A stretch of DNA of 64,000 nt. It comes from Nectonema munidae (lineage: Eukaryota > Nematomorpha > Nectonematoida > Nectonematidae). A program made the translations under genes and the position numbers. Below are positions 1 through 11,085 of this stretch, piece by piece (position 1 is the first letter of the stretch; the number at the start of each line of letters is the position of its first letter). The stretch is taken from NCBI GenBank assembly GCA_030549495.1, contig JAUIRK010000759.1:1-64000 (forward strand), in the 5' to 3' direction. The notes beneath the pieces are model-generated. The model did no database searches, was not told the DNA's origin, and saw only the letters and a program-made list of their open reading frames with translations.

Positions 1-1
1 A

Positions 2-278
2 CCCGATTCTACGTGGTTAGTAATCAAGCTATCACTAGACATTAAGTCTGTTTCCCAAATTGGGAGCGTTCGCGTTAGGATAGTATCGATCACTTAGTTG
101 TATTTATATATTGTAACATAAATTCTTGTAAAATAATATATATAACAAGGTATAGCTATGCAGTAACAAGTGCCGGTAGGTGTTTAGTGGGATGGAAAGT
201 CCAGGTGGACCTCGACTCAGCATTCCGGGCGGGCCACGATATCCGAAAGAATGGGTGCGAACGCCACAAACAACTTAA
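2..278 (+). other. GC-richer, possibly coding stretch at window edge
   Basis: Two short + strand frames stand out from the AT-rich background. One is open from base 2 to a stop at 95-97. The other starts at ATG 192 and ends at the stop 276-278 (28 codons, rich in Pro, Gly and Arg). They could be 3' exons of a gene lying mostly outside the window, but I recognise no family and see no proof of splicing. The (TTAA)n run just after, about 275-295, is simple sequence. Confidence 0.2.
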
Positions 279-452
279 TTAATTAATTAATTAAATCAAG
301 GTGAACTGTATTTATCTCTCTTTTCATTTAAATATGTTCGGACTGATCAAAAATCAAACGGACTGCATGATGTGATAAAAGTTTCGCCTGTGAGATATGA
401 GCGAAAAAGCCATTCGCCTTCTGAGTGGATTTTCGATATTACTTTCCTTCTT

Positions 453-578
453 TTAACCCTTTGATGCTTAGTGTGACACTGATGTACCAAGAAATAATAA
501 TCGTCTACTTACAACATACAAAATTCCATTGAAAAAAAGTAGACGATTATTCTTCAAAATTCTGGTCCTCAAAGGGTT
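453..578. mobile_element. Hairpin MITE with piggyBac-like end
   Basis: The left end reads TTAACCCTTTGATG and the right end CTCAAAGGGTTGT, an inverted pair. A further inverted repeat of about 19 bases lies inside (491-510 against 537-556), leaving a spacer of about 26 bases. TTAA followed by CCC is the usual start of piggyBac-type elements. The right TTAA is not preserved. There is no coding capacity. The family is inferred from the ends only. Confidence 0.5.
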
Positions 579-1735
579 GTCTTAGAATGAATATTTAAAA
601 TATTTTTTAATTACTTTCCACTTCATTAATATAATAATGCTTTCATAAAAAACAGTTCTTTTCCTTGACCAACTTTCATTAAAATTTTTGTTAATAAAAC
701 TTAGTACAAATAATTTCATTTATGTAACTTATAGCGTATAACTTTAGGAATGGAATAACTAATTTATATAAATTTAAAGTTTAAATAAATATAAAGGTTT
801 TAAATAAATTTTAATAAACGTTGGTCAAGGCATTTCTTGCTGCTACTAGCCAGTGAATTGTTATGTCCATGTAATTTCTTCTTGCTTCGTCAATTTTAGG
901 ACTGATTCCACTAGCAGGTCATTGCTCTCTATCAAGTCATTTGGCCAAGGCGATTTTGCTGTCGTTGTTTGTTTTAACAGTGATGTTGAATTTGTTGCAG
1001 AGATCTTGAAACTCTTGATTTTTGAATTCTCATCATTAATTTAAAGGTTATAGATACGCTAAATGTACAAAATATAAAAATTATCATAAACAAAAGAGTA
1101 TTTGTGAAAACAAATAGGCCGGGCCCGTTGGAGCCATGTTTATCTAAATCGTAAAGAAAATATCTTTGCCGCATGAGGGTTAACGAAACTTTTTTCATGT
1201 AAAGAAGTACGGGAAGTTGGCTTTGAAGGTGGCGGACATGAATTTGAAAAATTAGAAACAAGTAATTAAAAAATGTGTACTAAGTACAACGTTCCACTTC
1301 AGACGGAGTGTTTGGACTTTTTCTTTTCAAGACTTATTGTGATTATAAAATCCTAATACTGCCCTTATAATATTTTGCGTTGATTTTTATATTCATTCAC
1401 TTTTATTTTTTGCGTGCTTGATATATATGCGTTTTCATAACCTATAGGTTATCATTTTTGTAGTAGTAGGTTTCAATCGCTGTAATTACAAAATTATTGA
1501 CTAATACTTTTAGCTATAAATTAGTTATGAAATGGGAATTACTTTTTACTTTATTCAAATCAACTGTCGTATACTTACTGAATTGATAAATGCAATTCAA
1601 TATAAAAATTCCATTATATTTATATTTTTATTCAAAAGGAAAACAATTTTTGTATGCATCATATCCTTCTTTTCTAGTAAATTTTGGTTTTTAATTTTTA
1701 GATTTGTAAAGTTGTTAGTACATTCTCAAACTTGA
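579..1735. other. Upstream flank of the nucleoporin gene
   Basis: AT-rich sequence without a recognisable gene. The frame before ATG 1736 is closed by TGA at 1733-1735. A possible splice acceptor (pyrimidine-rich run then AG) lies near 1700, so a non-coding first exon upstream is possible. Short open frames here (853-1044, 1532-1735) look random. No core promoter element can be assigned. Confidence 0.3.
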
Positions 1736-3483
1736 ATGAAATCGTCAAAGCTTTCATCCCCAGCTTTCAGGACATCTTCAACGACACTAAGTCTGAGAAA
1801 GAGTGTTTCAGGAGGGAACTTGGGTTTGAAGAATACGTTTATTGACGATAGTGGTAGTGATCAGGATATAGCGCAAGCGTTCCAAAGAATAAGCTTTTTT
1901 CATAGTCTTGACCTTTGCGGACAGACGCCTTTTCACCAGAGATTACCTGTAACGTCCCAACTGTACCCAAGTTCGGGAGGCGTGACAGATTTTGAGTATC
2001 CCAGCGAGATGTGCTTTCAGCATCTCCTTCCTTCTTTTTACAAAGGATCTGCCCTGCCCACCATCTCACCTCTTCAAAAGAGCGCATTCCCGCCCCAAGT
2101 CCTCGATGCACTGTCGAATGCTGAGTACAACGTATCCATGGGCTTTTTTGAAGACATGCAACGCGCTTGGATAACAATTGATTCTGAAATGTACATTTGG
2201 CGTATATTTGACTCCTCTAATCAAAATCTTGTTTTTTACGACGGTCTTGGCTCAGATATTATATTGAGCGCGGCATTAGTTCCTCCTATACCCTGCGTTT
2301 TTAAAGAACATGTTCAAAGGCTCCTTGTTATCGCTTCCTTGACTCATATAACACTTTTGGCCGTTTCACTCACTATCAATTGCAGTGAGTCTTCTACAAA
2401 TTCCTGCCAAGATTCTGGGTTTCTTCAAAGTGATCAGTCAATTCCGAACCAATCATCTTCACGCATCTTCTCAAAACTCGATTTCAGCTTTTGCGACAAC
2501 TTGGATAATGATTTTGTTATTTTTCGAGATCCCCTATCATGCATTCCAACTGATGGAAATATGTTTACTTGTATCACACACACAACAAATGGGCGTATTT
2601 TTCTTGGCGGCGCCCCTAATAATGCTCTATATGAATTGTGTTATCCTACGAAAGAATCTTCTGCCTCATTAACATCATGGCTCTTCAAAAAATCGTTTTA
2701 CCTTAAAAATCACTCAAAGTCCAAATTACTTTTTCTCGTTGACAATTTAAAGTCTTTTTTTTCTGATGAAAAGGATAGAATTCATAAAATGTCATTTGAT
2801 CAAAGTCGTAACATCTTATTTACCTTGTCGCAAAGTGGATTTTTACAAGTATTCAATCTTGGTAACTACAATTCTATCAACACATACAGCGGTGATAGTA
2901 ATCACTCATCCTTGATAGCTTCTCTAAGTCAAAGTGAGATTCGTAGTAGAGCTGTTTTCATTGCTAAAAGCGTTGCAGAGTCAAACTTTAACAATATCAT
3001 CTCTCTTCAAGCAATTTCCTATCAAGAAAGTCAACACATTAGTTTAGTTGCAATCACAAGCTCTGGCTTTCGCCTATACTTTTGCACCTCTCATATTCCA
3101 GAAATTACTCATCTCTCGTCACTCACAAACCCGAATGAGATGCAGACAAATACCTCTTTTCTGCACTCACCTAGCACTAGCTTATCGCATCTACCCCCAT
3201 CTTCCCCGTATATGCTTAAATTGGTGCATGTTAGATTTCCACCCGGATTCTCGCCTAATTCTAAGCTGGACAGGCCATCTCATTTACATCATGCTCTTTT
3301 AACGGCTGGAAATATATCGAATGTAAGCATATTTTCCTCGTCTCCAACCCCCACAGCGTCTGTGGGGGGAAATGATATTCTCTATATTTGCTCTGACAAT
3401 TGTTATGCCTTTCGTTCTAATCTTCAAGAAAGTCAAACAGCGATTCCTATTGAAGATAGAGTTGTTGCTTTCGCTCGATTTCC
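1736..3483 (+). CDS. NUP155: NUP155/Nup170 nucleoporin, exon 1 (N-terminal beta-propeller)
   Basis: This exon encodes the first 582 residues of a nucleoporin of the NUP155/Nup170/Nup157 family, a scaffold protein of the inner ring of the nuclear pore. After a Ser/Thr-rich head of about 55 residues, the Nucleoporin_N propeller follows. Diagnostic stretches are AWITIDSEMYIWR, FYDGLGSDI, NGRIFLGGAP, NHSKSKLLFLV, SRNILFT and LVHVRFPPGFS, which match animal NUP155 in the same order and spacing. ATG 1736 is the first ATG after an in-frame TGA at 1733-1735. The frame runs on to TAA 3485-3487, but the donor CC|GTAACC at 3484 fits an exon end in phase 2. The overall match is clear though the sequence is divergent, with Ser-rich insertions. 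The gene continues at about 8190. Confidence 0.93.
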
Positions 3484-6400
3484 GTAACCTTATTTTTTCA
3501 AGCTTTTCACTTTACTTAGATCGGATTGGTTAGTATATATTCTTGCAGACTAGAAAAGAGTTTTTGTGCCCACGTGTAATCTCCTTCTTTAGTGGAAATT
3601 AACATAACAAAACATGGAATTGCAATTTATTACAACCAAACACAGTCCATAAAAATATTGATTCGTTTAATACAGGGGGGGGCGCACATCCTCGTACAAT
3701 TAGGGGGGGATTTTCCACTTTTCAAAACTACTGGTGTGGAAATACCTCGGGAGACCAAATATTTAAGCAATCCTTTAAAATGAGTGTATTCAGCGCATAC
3801 CTAAATTTATAAGACTACTTTATATTTTTTTACAAAATTGGTGGAATTTAAATACTATACTTCCAGCGAAAATATTTTAATTAAATTTACATATACACTA
3901 CTTTAAAAAAATCCAAAATTGTTGGGGGGGGGTGGAATAGGCTTTTCATTTGAAAATTAAGTAGTCTATCAAGCACAGTACAGGAATTGATGAAAGGATA
4001 TTTGATTGATAGAGAAAACAACTGAAAACAAATAACTGAAGGTTGGATTTGAGGGGGCAGACGCGTCTTCCAAAAAATAACAAAATTTTCTTAATTCCTA
4101 CTCCTCTCTTGTCTATTCTATTTCATTCTTAATTAAGCTTAAAATGTAAACTTTAACCCCCGCCCCATTAAGCTTAACGTCAACAATGAATGAGGACTTA
4201 TAAATAGTTCCTTCTTTCTCACTTCAAATAGATGCGCACCATCTCCAAATTATGTGTAGAAAAGGGGTAAAGATATCAATTAACAAAAAAAAAATTGAAA
4301 ATTTAATTTTCAGTTGTTCCATTTCTTCTTCCTAAAAAATGAAAAAATGTTTTATTGAGAAAAATAAATTAAAAAAACACATCCAAATTACATAACTTTT
4401 CTGAGGTAATTTCTATCAAAAATGTAAAACAGAACTAAAGTTAGAAAACTTGGTATTAAAATTTTTTCATTCTTTTTAGCGTATAAGAATAAGTGTAAGT
4501 TAGTTAGACTCTCAAAATGGGTATAAAATAAAGATAAAATTGTGCAAACAAAAACCAAACAATAAATTAAGATTGCATTACTTCATTTTTCTCAGCATCA
4601 TTCAAAAATAGTTTAAAAACTAAATTAGAAAAAATCTACAAAAAGTAAAATAACTTTTAACATTTTGCAATGATTTGCCTTTTATAATAACTTCTAAGGA
4701 AAAAAAGTCTATCAGAAAAAGTTATAAAGCTTCAACAAGAACTAAAAAATTTTAGAGCATAACTCAAGTTTTTTGGAAACTAATTTGACGTATCCCGTAC
4801 AGCATACTCTATGGGTGGCATGGCAGGTTGGTTGAGATGATGGACTTAGCACGGAAGCCTATGGAATCGATACGAATTTGTTCATAAACACACCAACGGT
4901 ACCTTTACCTGATCTTTTACTCAAAAGTGAAAAATTTGCTACATAATTAACAAAAGAGAGAAAGGAGACAAAATAAACTAATAAAGCAATTTTCACTATT
5001 GAAACTGTCTGTTCTCAGAATAATTTCAAAATAATAGGAGGCATAAAAAATGAGATAGTTTATTTGATATTTTCAAGTTTTTATAGGCAGCAAAAGCCAA
5101 CGTTGAAGTAGCTAACCCATATATAAGGTGATTTGGTAACGCTTGTATTTTTTACATTTTGTAAGGAATCATAGTATACAAAAAACGGTAGTTTAATCTC
5201 TTTTCATAAAATTATTTAAGTCTAAGAACATAAAATCATAAAAAAACTATTTAAACTAACATAAATCATAAAAATCATAGTATGCGAGAACAAGAAAATC
5301 TTTGCGTTTTTTGACTATTTCTGTCTACAAATAAAATTCTGACAGCTGTCATAAATAAATAATTACATTTTTAACAACTGTATATTTTTATTATAATGAT
5401 CAACAAATTTTCTTAAAAAATTATTTAATAAATTATGTAGTGTTACTTATAAAATTTAACAATCGAACATTATGAAAAATATCTCTGCTCAAATTTTAAA
5501 CAAATAGAATATTTTTGCTTTTAAACTGAATAGCTAGTCAAAATATTCATTCCCAAATAGGTAATGAAAAAAAATTTCTTGACTTGAAAAAATTAAAGTT
5601 TTCAAATGTTACAAACGTACTGATAAATATTAAGTGACCTTTGTTGAAAAAAAAATTTTAACGCGAGTCTGACAATATTCATTGATATAAAATTGTAACG
5701 ATTGAAAACTATTTTTCTCTCATTTAAAAACAAAGAAATTTTCATCTTTGCAAAATGTTTGGTGTACTAAATTTTTACCAAAAATCTCTGTGATTAATTT
5801 GAATAACTGAACTTTGGTATCATGAAAAAAGTTCTGAAAATATTAAACTTATATTCCGCTAAAAACGAGTTTCTAATGAGATAAAATAGAATTATTTTTA
5901 ATTTATCTCTAAATACAAATGAGAGAGTTTGAGTAATTGAGTTTTAGCAGAGAAAGGGGAAGAGAAAAACAGAGGAGGCAGAAAGAGAAATAGAATCACT
6001 GTGACAGAAGAGGAGAAAATCTAGTGGATCATCAACATATGTTTGCTCAGAAATACTACAAGGAGACACTGTGATAAACATTGCTTACTTATTGTGTGCA
6101 TATTGAAACAATGGATTATTATTATTATATAGCTCTCACATCGTTTGTAAAATATGTTTGATAGGAAATTCAGAGCAGCTTGGCATGATGTTTGACTCGA
6201 AAGTCTGCATTCCCTCTTTTATTCTCTTATCTGTAAAGGAAGGAAGGGAGGCCTAATCTTTCTTGCAAAAAGACCGTGCTCTCTATACGCCCATTCCTTT
6301 ACGCTTTATGCCTAGACACAAAATGTCTCTCAATATTGTACTTTGTATAAACGTCTGCATGTTCGTTATAAATAAGACAAATTCACTTGTCATCACTTAT

Positions 6401-8189
6401 AACGCCTAGTCTATGTTTCATCAAAAACACCAGGTTCCCCAACAGATCTTTTTAAGATTTTTAAAACCACTGGTCATATTCCTAAAGATATCTAAATAAA
6501 TTTATTTTATAACTTGGAGAATTTTAACGCTGAAAGAAAAAACGGAAACCGTGTAACTAGTAATTACGTTTTCAACCAGTACCGCTTGACTGATGCACAT
6601 AGGGTATGTGACCCTTGTGCAAATTATAAATAAACAAATCAAGAAAGATTATTCCCTTTACAAAATTATAAATATTTTCTAATTGGGGAGGCTTCTTGTT
6701 TTTAAATGAACTATACTTACAGTTTGGATCTGTGAGATTGAAAGATTAAATAGACGATTTTATGCCAAGCAAGGGAAGTCAAGACGAATCCTAAGTTAAG
6801 CTTCACTTCCTTTCTTTATAAATAAATGTATATTACTTTTTCTAAATATAATATAATGAGTGAAAGCCTTTCATTTCTTACATACGGGTATATCAGCTTT
6901 TCACTTTTTATAATTTTGTTGATGCAGTTGAAAGGAACGGTATAATGCAATGAATTTTCAATTAAGCGCATTTAAAGAATGTTGTTCTTTGGTTGTATTC
7001 GTTTGCAGGAGCAGATTTCAAACAACTTAAAAGATTTTTGCAAAAAAGTGAGAATAAATCATGATGTGATTAATGAATTTAATAGTGATTTACAAAGATT
7101 TAAATATAATAGATATTTAATAAGGATTTCTTGTTTAAAAAGAAAGAAAGAAGTTTGCGAAAGTTTTTGGAATAAATTAGAAATAGAAAGAATAATAAAG
7201 AATGGGGAAATTTTTAATTTAAGAGGATAATGGCCCACTGCTTCAAGTATGATTTTCATTTTCTATTCCAGTTCAAATATTAAGAAGTAGCTGGAAGCAC
7301 GATGCAAGACTACCCAAAGAGTTCCTAAGTTTATACTTTCTGTCATTTAGAAGGAAAACATAGGAATGTAGTTAGTAAGTATGTCAAAAATAATTATAAT
7401 GATATCTGAATTTTATCCCCTTCCCTTCGGGGAATACGTCTCACAGCCGCCATTTTTTCCCTTTTCGCTCCTCCCAGGACTCTGCCGCTTTTTTTTGAAA
7501 ACATTTTTGGATGTATCTATTTGTATTTAAGATATTAGTACTTTGACAGAAAAGGATGTAGAAGAAATAATGTATTTACAAAATATTATTTAATTTTTAT
7601 TATGCAACATGTTTTTAAAATTTCCCAATTTGAAGTCTGTTTCCTATCGATTTAAATCATACTTTGCTTCTACACGCCTTGTAAATCTTTTTTTTCATTT
7701 GAACATGGTGATCTTCCAAACTAAGATAAAGCATTATGAATCCAAAGCTTGAAGAAGTTTAAGAACGGTTTTATCAAAATTCACACCTAACTTTAGCAAT
7801 TTTATTAAGAAACACAAAGTCTGGTTTCTTTTTAATTGAAATGAATAGGCTAAAATAAATTTTAAATTTATGTATTGTATTTATTCTCTCATATCTATGC
7901 CTTGTGTGCATATGCGTACCTTCATTTCTATGTATCTAAGTTTTTGTGTACTTAAAAATTGAAGGATTTCTAATAATAATATATTTATATGTGTTACGTT
8001 TGCAATCTGTATCCTTTGGTAGTCTTACGTGTTTAGAGTACTCATTTTTGGAGCTGGAATATTAAAAATAAAGCTCTTGCTTGTTAGCAGTGGAGTCGTG
8101 TGTAAAAGAAAACATCGTATAAATTAAATGTTATGAAAGCTAACCTAGTTACGTTTATTTCTTACAGCCATATATATTTTATATTTAAG
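3484..8189 (+). other. NUP155 intron 1
   Basis: An intron of about 4.7 kb, very AT-rich, with three short G runs (3676-3684, 3702-3708, 3925-3934). The end is inferred from reading phase: the acceptor TTTAAG|G at 8189 joins exon 1 in frame. The better-looking acceptor TTTCTTACAG at 8167 would break the frame unless an unseen mini-exon exists. A eroded tRNA-like motif lies near 4830-4890, and weak coding-like frames lie at 6108-6258 and 6430-6630. No transposon with clear ends was found here. Confidence 0.6.
6979..7230 (+). other. Lys/Glu-rich open frame inside intron 1
   Basis: An 83-codon frame. An acceptor-like CGTTTGCAG precedes GAGCAGATT near 7010, so the part from about residue 11 could be a terminal exon. 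It is rich in Lys, Asn, Phe and Glu, with helix-like spacing, and ends at TAA. No family is recognised. It could equally be a chance frame in AT-rich DNA; it matches no part of NUP155 that I know. Confidence 0.15.
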
Positions 8190-10863
8190 GCCTGATTTTT
8201 CTTCGCTAATCTGCTCTCTACCCTTATCCAGAAGTTGTGGCTTTTACTCTCCTCCATACGAAATGATGCCTGCATTAACAGTGCTTGAGGCATCATTTTA
8301 TTCTAGTTGCTCTTACGCATTTGCAACTTCTTCCTATATTGGCCAATTTTCTATCCTCACACCATCCCAACAACTCCAAGAAATTCTCACTGAAAACAAT
8401 TTTGACCACACTTCCAAAGACGTGCACACCTTCATCTCACTTCAGCAAGACCCTGTAAAAGCGTGCTGTGCTATTCTGTTCTTAGCTGTCAGTCACTTTG
8501 AATTTGAGAATTGTATTGATAGGAATTCCAGTCAAAACGTTTCTACTAGTGCTGCCCTGATTAAAGCATGTCTGAAGTTGTTGATGCTTTTCAAAGATTG
8601 TAGGCGCGCGCCAATTGGTTCTCCAGGTATGGAGAGGAGGGGATGTGCCACAGCTTTTGATGACACATCTTTCAATAAAACACTTCCATTATCTTTCTTA
8701 GCACCACCCCTAGTCCACCTCACTCCTATGAATCACGCATTTTCCAAGGATTTTGAAAACTCTTCTTCATTAAAAAACAGAGACAATACTTCCAGCATGT
8801 TTTCTTGTCTTCATGATGCAACTTACTTGTATGCCAGTCGCATTCTTACATTTTTCTGGCTTACACCCATTATAACTTCTTTAGAAGAAGGAACTCATCC
8901 TATCGATAATAGAAACAATGCAAAACTACATTTCAACTTCAATAGCAAGCAGTTCGCTAATTTAATTTCTAAACTTCGCGCTCTAAAGCTTTTTATAACT
9001 TCTAATCTACTGCCTTTTTTTTCATTGGATGAGAAGATTGATTTACAATCTAATTTTTATAATGAATCAAGAACGCGAGAATGCACAAGTTTTTCTCCTG
9101 AAAAGCTTAGTGATGATAACAGACCATGTGAAACGTTGTTAGATTCCAAAAATGCGCTTTCATTTATCAACAAGATAAGTGATTATTCTTTCCACTCTAT
9201 TGAATCAAATAATGAAATGGATACATCTCAAAATGAAGACAACTTTCATAGCGATGGTGCTTCTTTCATTAAAAGTAAAGTTAAAAATGTTAGAAATCCA
9301 ATTTTTCACAACGTTTCTACACCGTTTGAAGAAAAAAATGCGCATACTTTAGTGTCTTTCTCGGAATTGTCTTCAATTCTTGAATTAGTGCGTTTAGTAG
9401 ATAAAATGCTTCAAGTGTGTGGCTTTTGCAAAATTCTAACACAACACTCCTTCCATCTTATTTTCACGGAAATGCCGATGGAGTATTTGAATGAAATGCT
9501 GCACGCATCTCTCCAGTCGCTCCTACATCCTGGATCTCAAAGCCTGATCGCCTACCTCATTTCGACACTACTTTCTTATTACGTTTGCAAAGGCCAAGGT
9601 CAATTAATCACAAACCAACTACAAAAAGAATGTCCATCTTTTTTCGGGACGAGTCATACAACATGCTGTGAGGCGAATGAGAGTCTACTTGCAGCAAGTG
9701 AATGCGATAATTATGATGAAAAGGAAGAATATGTGAAGCGCGCTTTGCATCTATATAAAAAGATCGCTGATCAGTTAGACTTAGAAATGATTGCGTTGCA
9801 GCTGAAAAGGGTGGGTGCTTTTACAGACATCGTTGAAATTTGTTTGAAAGCTGCTGACAAATTAGATCCCTCTAATCACGCCTTTGAATACTATAGAGCC
9901 ATTAGTGACTTTGACCAAACCTTCAATGCTAGTTCTTGCACTGACACAGCAGGTATTGCAGAAAAGAAATTTGCAAATCGCTACAAGTGCTACAAAGTCA
10001 TTCTAAACTTATTTTCTTCTTTTCTGCTTCCATCATCATCCCGCGGTGTGAATGTTACAGATGCGCAAAATGAGGATAATGACTTTCTCTTGACAGCCTT
10101 TCCTGATGTAGACAAAAAGAATACATTTTTCAAGTGTTTTGATGCTGCTTTGGCCAGTAATGATGAATTGTTTCATGTAGCGCTTTATAATTGGATTTTT
10201 TCCGTTAATCAGGCTACCGTTCTTTTCTCAAAGATTCACACATCCCCTTTCCTTGAAGCGTATCTCATACAATCCGCTAGTCCCGTGAATTTGAAAAGAA
10301 ACATGCAAGTTTTAGCAAATCACTATGAAAGTTGTGGTAGATTTGATTTAGCAGGAAAAGTCTTAGTGAAGCTCTCGGAACACTCTTCAGATCTCATCAA
10401 TCTGCAAGAGCGTATTGTTTATCTTTCTCGTGCATTCACCTGCTTCAAGGCAGTCACTACCTCCTTTTCTGAATCAGTGTCGATAGTAACGTCATCATCA
10501 AGTAGTAGTGGTATGGAAACTCGAGATAAATTGGAAGTAGCTCAAATTCAAGAAAGCGTTTTATCTGCTCTTCGGAATCTATCTAGAAAGAATACAACCA
10601 CGGGGCTACGCGTCCTAGAACAAAAGTCTACAATAAGTTCTGACATAGTGTCGCTCAATACCCAGTTGCATAGAATAACAGACTTGTTTGTTAATTTCGC
10701 CCAGCGTTATGACTTGTGGAAGCAGCAATTGATGATCGTTGCACTGTGTAAGTACCAAGATACAGCTTTGGTTCGCAAAGTCTGGAGTGGAATTTTGCTA
10801 GAATGCATAGAATCTTCTAAAAGTGAAAATGTGTCGGCTTCATCACGACCTCTGAATTTACAG
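8190..10863 (+). CDS. NUP155: NUP155 nucleoporin, exon 2 (alpha-solenoid)
   Basis: This exon carries most of the Nucleoporin_C alpha-helical solenoid, about 891 residues. Matches to animal NUP155 in order include TPSQQLQEIL, DPVKACCAILFLA, SLIAYLISTLLSYYV, YVKRALHLYKKIADQLDL, DELFHVALYNWIF, NHYESCGRFDLAGKVL, INLQERIVYLSRA and YDLWKQQLMIVALCKYQD. The frame is open upstream of ATG 8263 back to 8149, so ATG 8263 is internal and the exon begins at an acceptor, best 8189/8190 by phase. It ends at CAG|GTTTGT with donor GT at 10864, phase 0. The region of residues about 100-260 of this exon is long, Ser/Asn-rich and poorly conserved, making the protein longer than the roughly 1,390 residues of human NUP155. 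Confidence 0.92.
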
Positions 10864-11085
10864 GTTTGTAATTTTATCATATGTATCTTTTTAATTGTAT
10901 TCTGAGATACTGTAATTTCATAAATCATATATAAGTGTTTTGGCAAGAAACTTCGCTTTTATAGAGTTGAGTATATAAATCGTAAAATTAAGAAAAGATG
11001 CCTTTTTGAAAGGATTGCCTTAAAACACTATGGAAAATACAAGAATTTTTACCTAAAATTTTGATTTGCTGCGATATATATACAT

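Noticed and set aside
1839-2177. 112-codon - strand frame over NUP155 exon 1
   Set aside because: Shadow of the nucleoporin coding sequence, which has clear family matches on the + strand.
4800-4900. tRNA-like or SINE-like sequence in NUP155 intron 1
   Set aside because: GGTTGGTTGAGATGATGG and AATCGATACG faintly resemble A and B boxes, but no body, tail or duplication was found. Too weak to list as an element.
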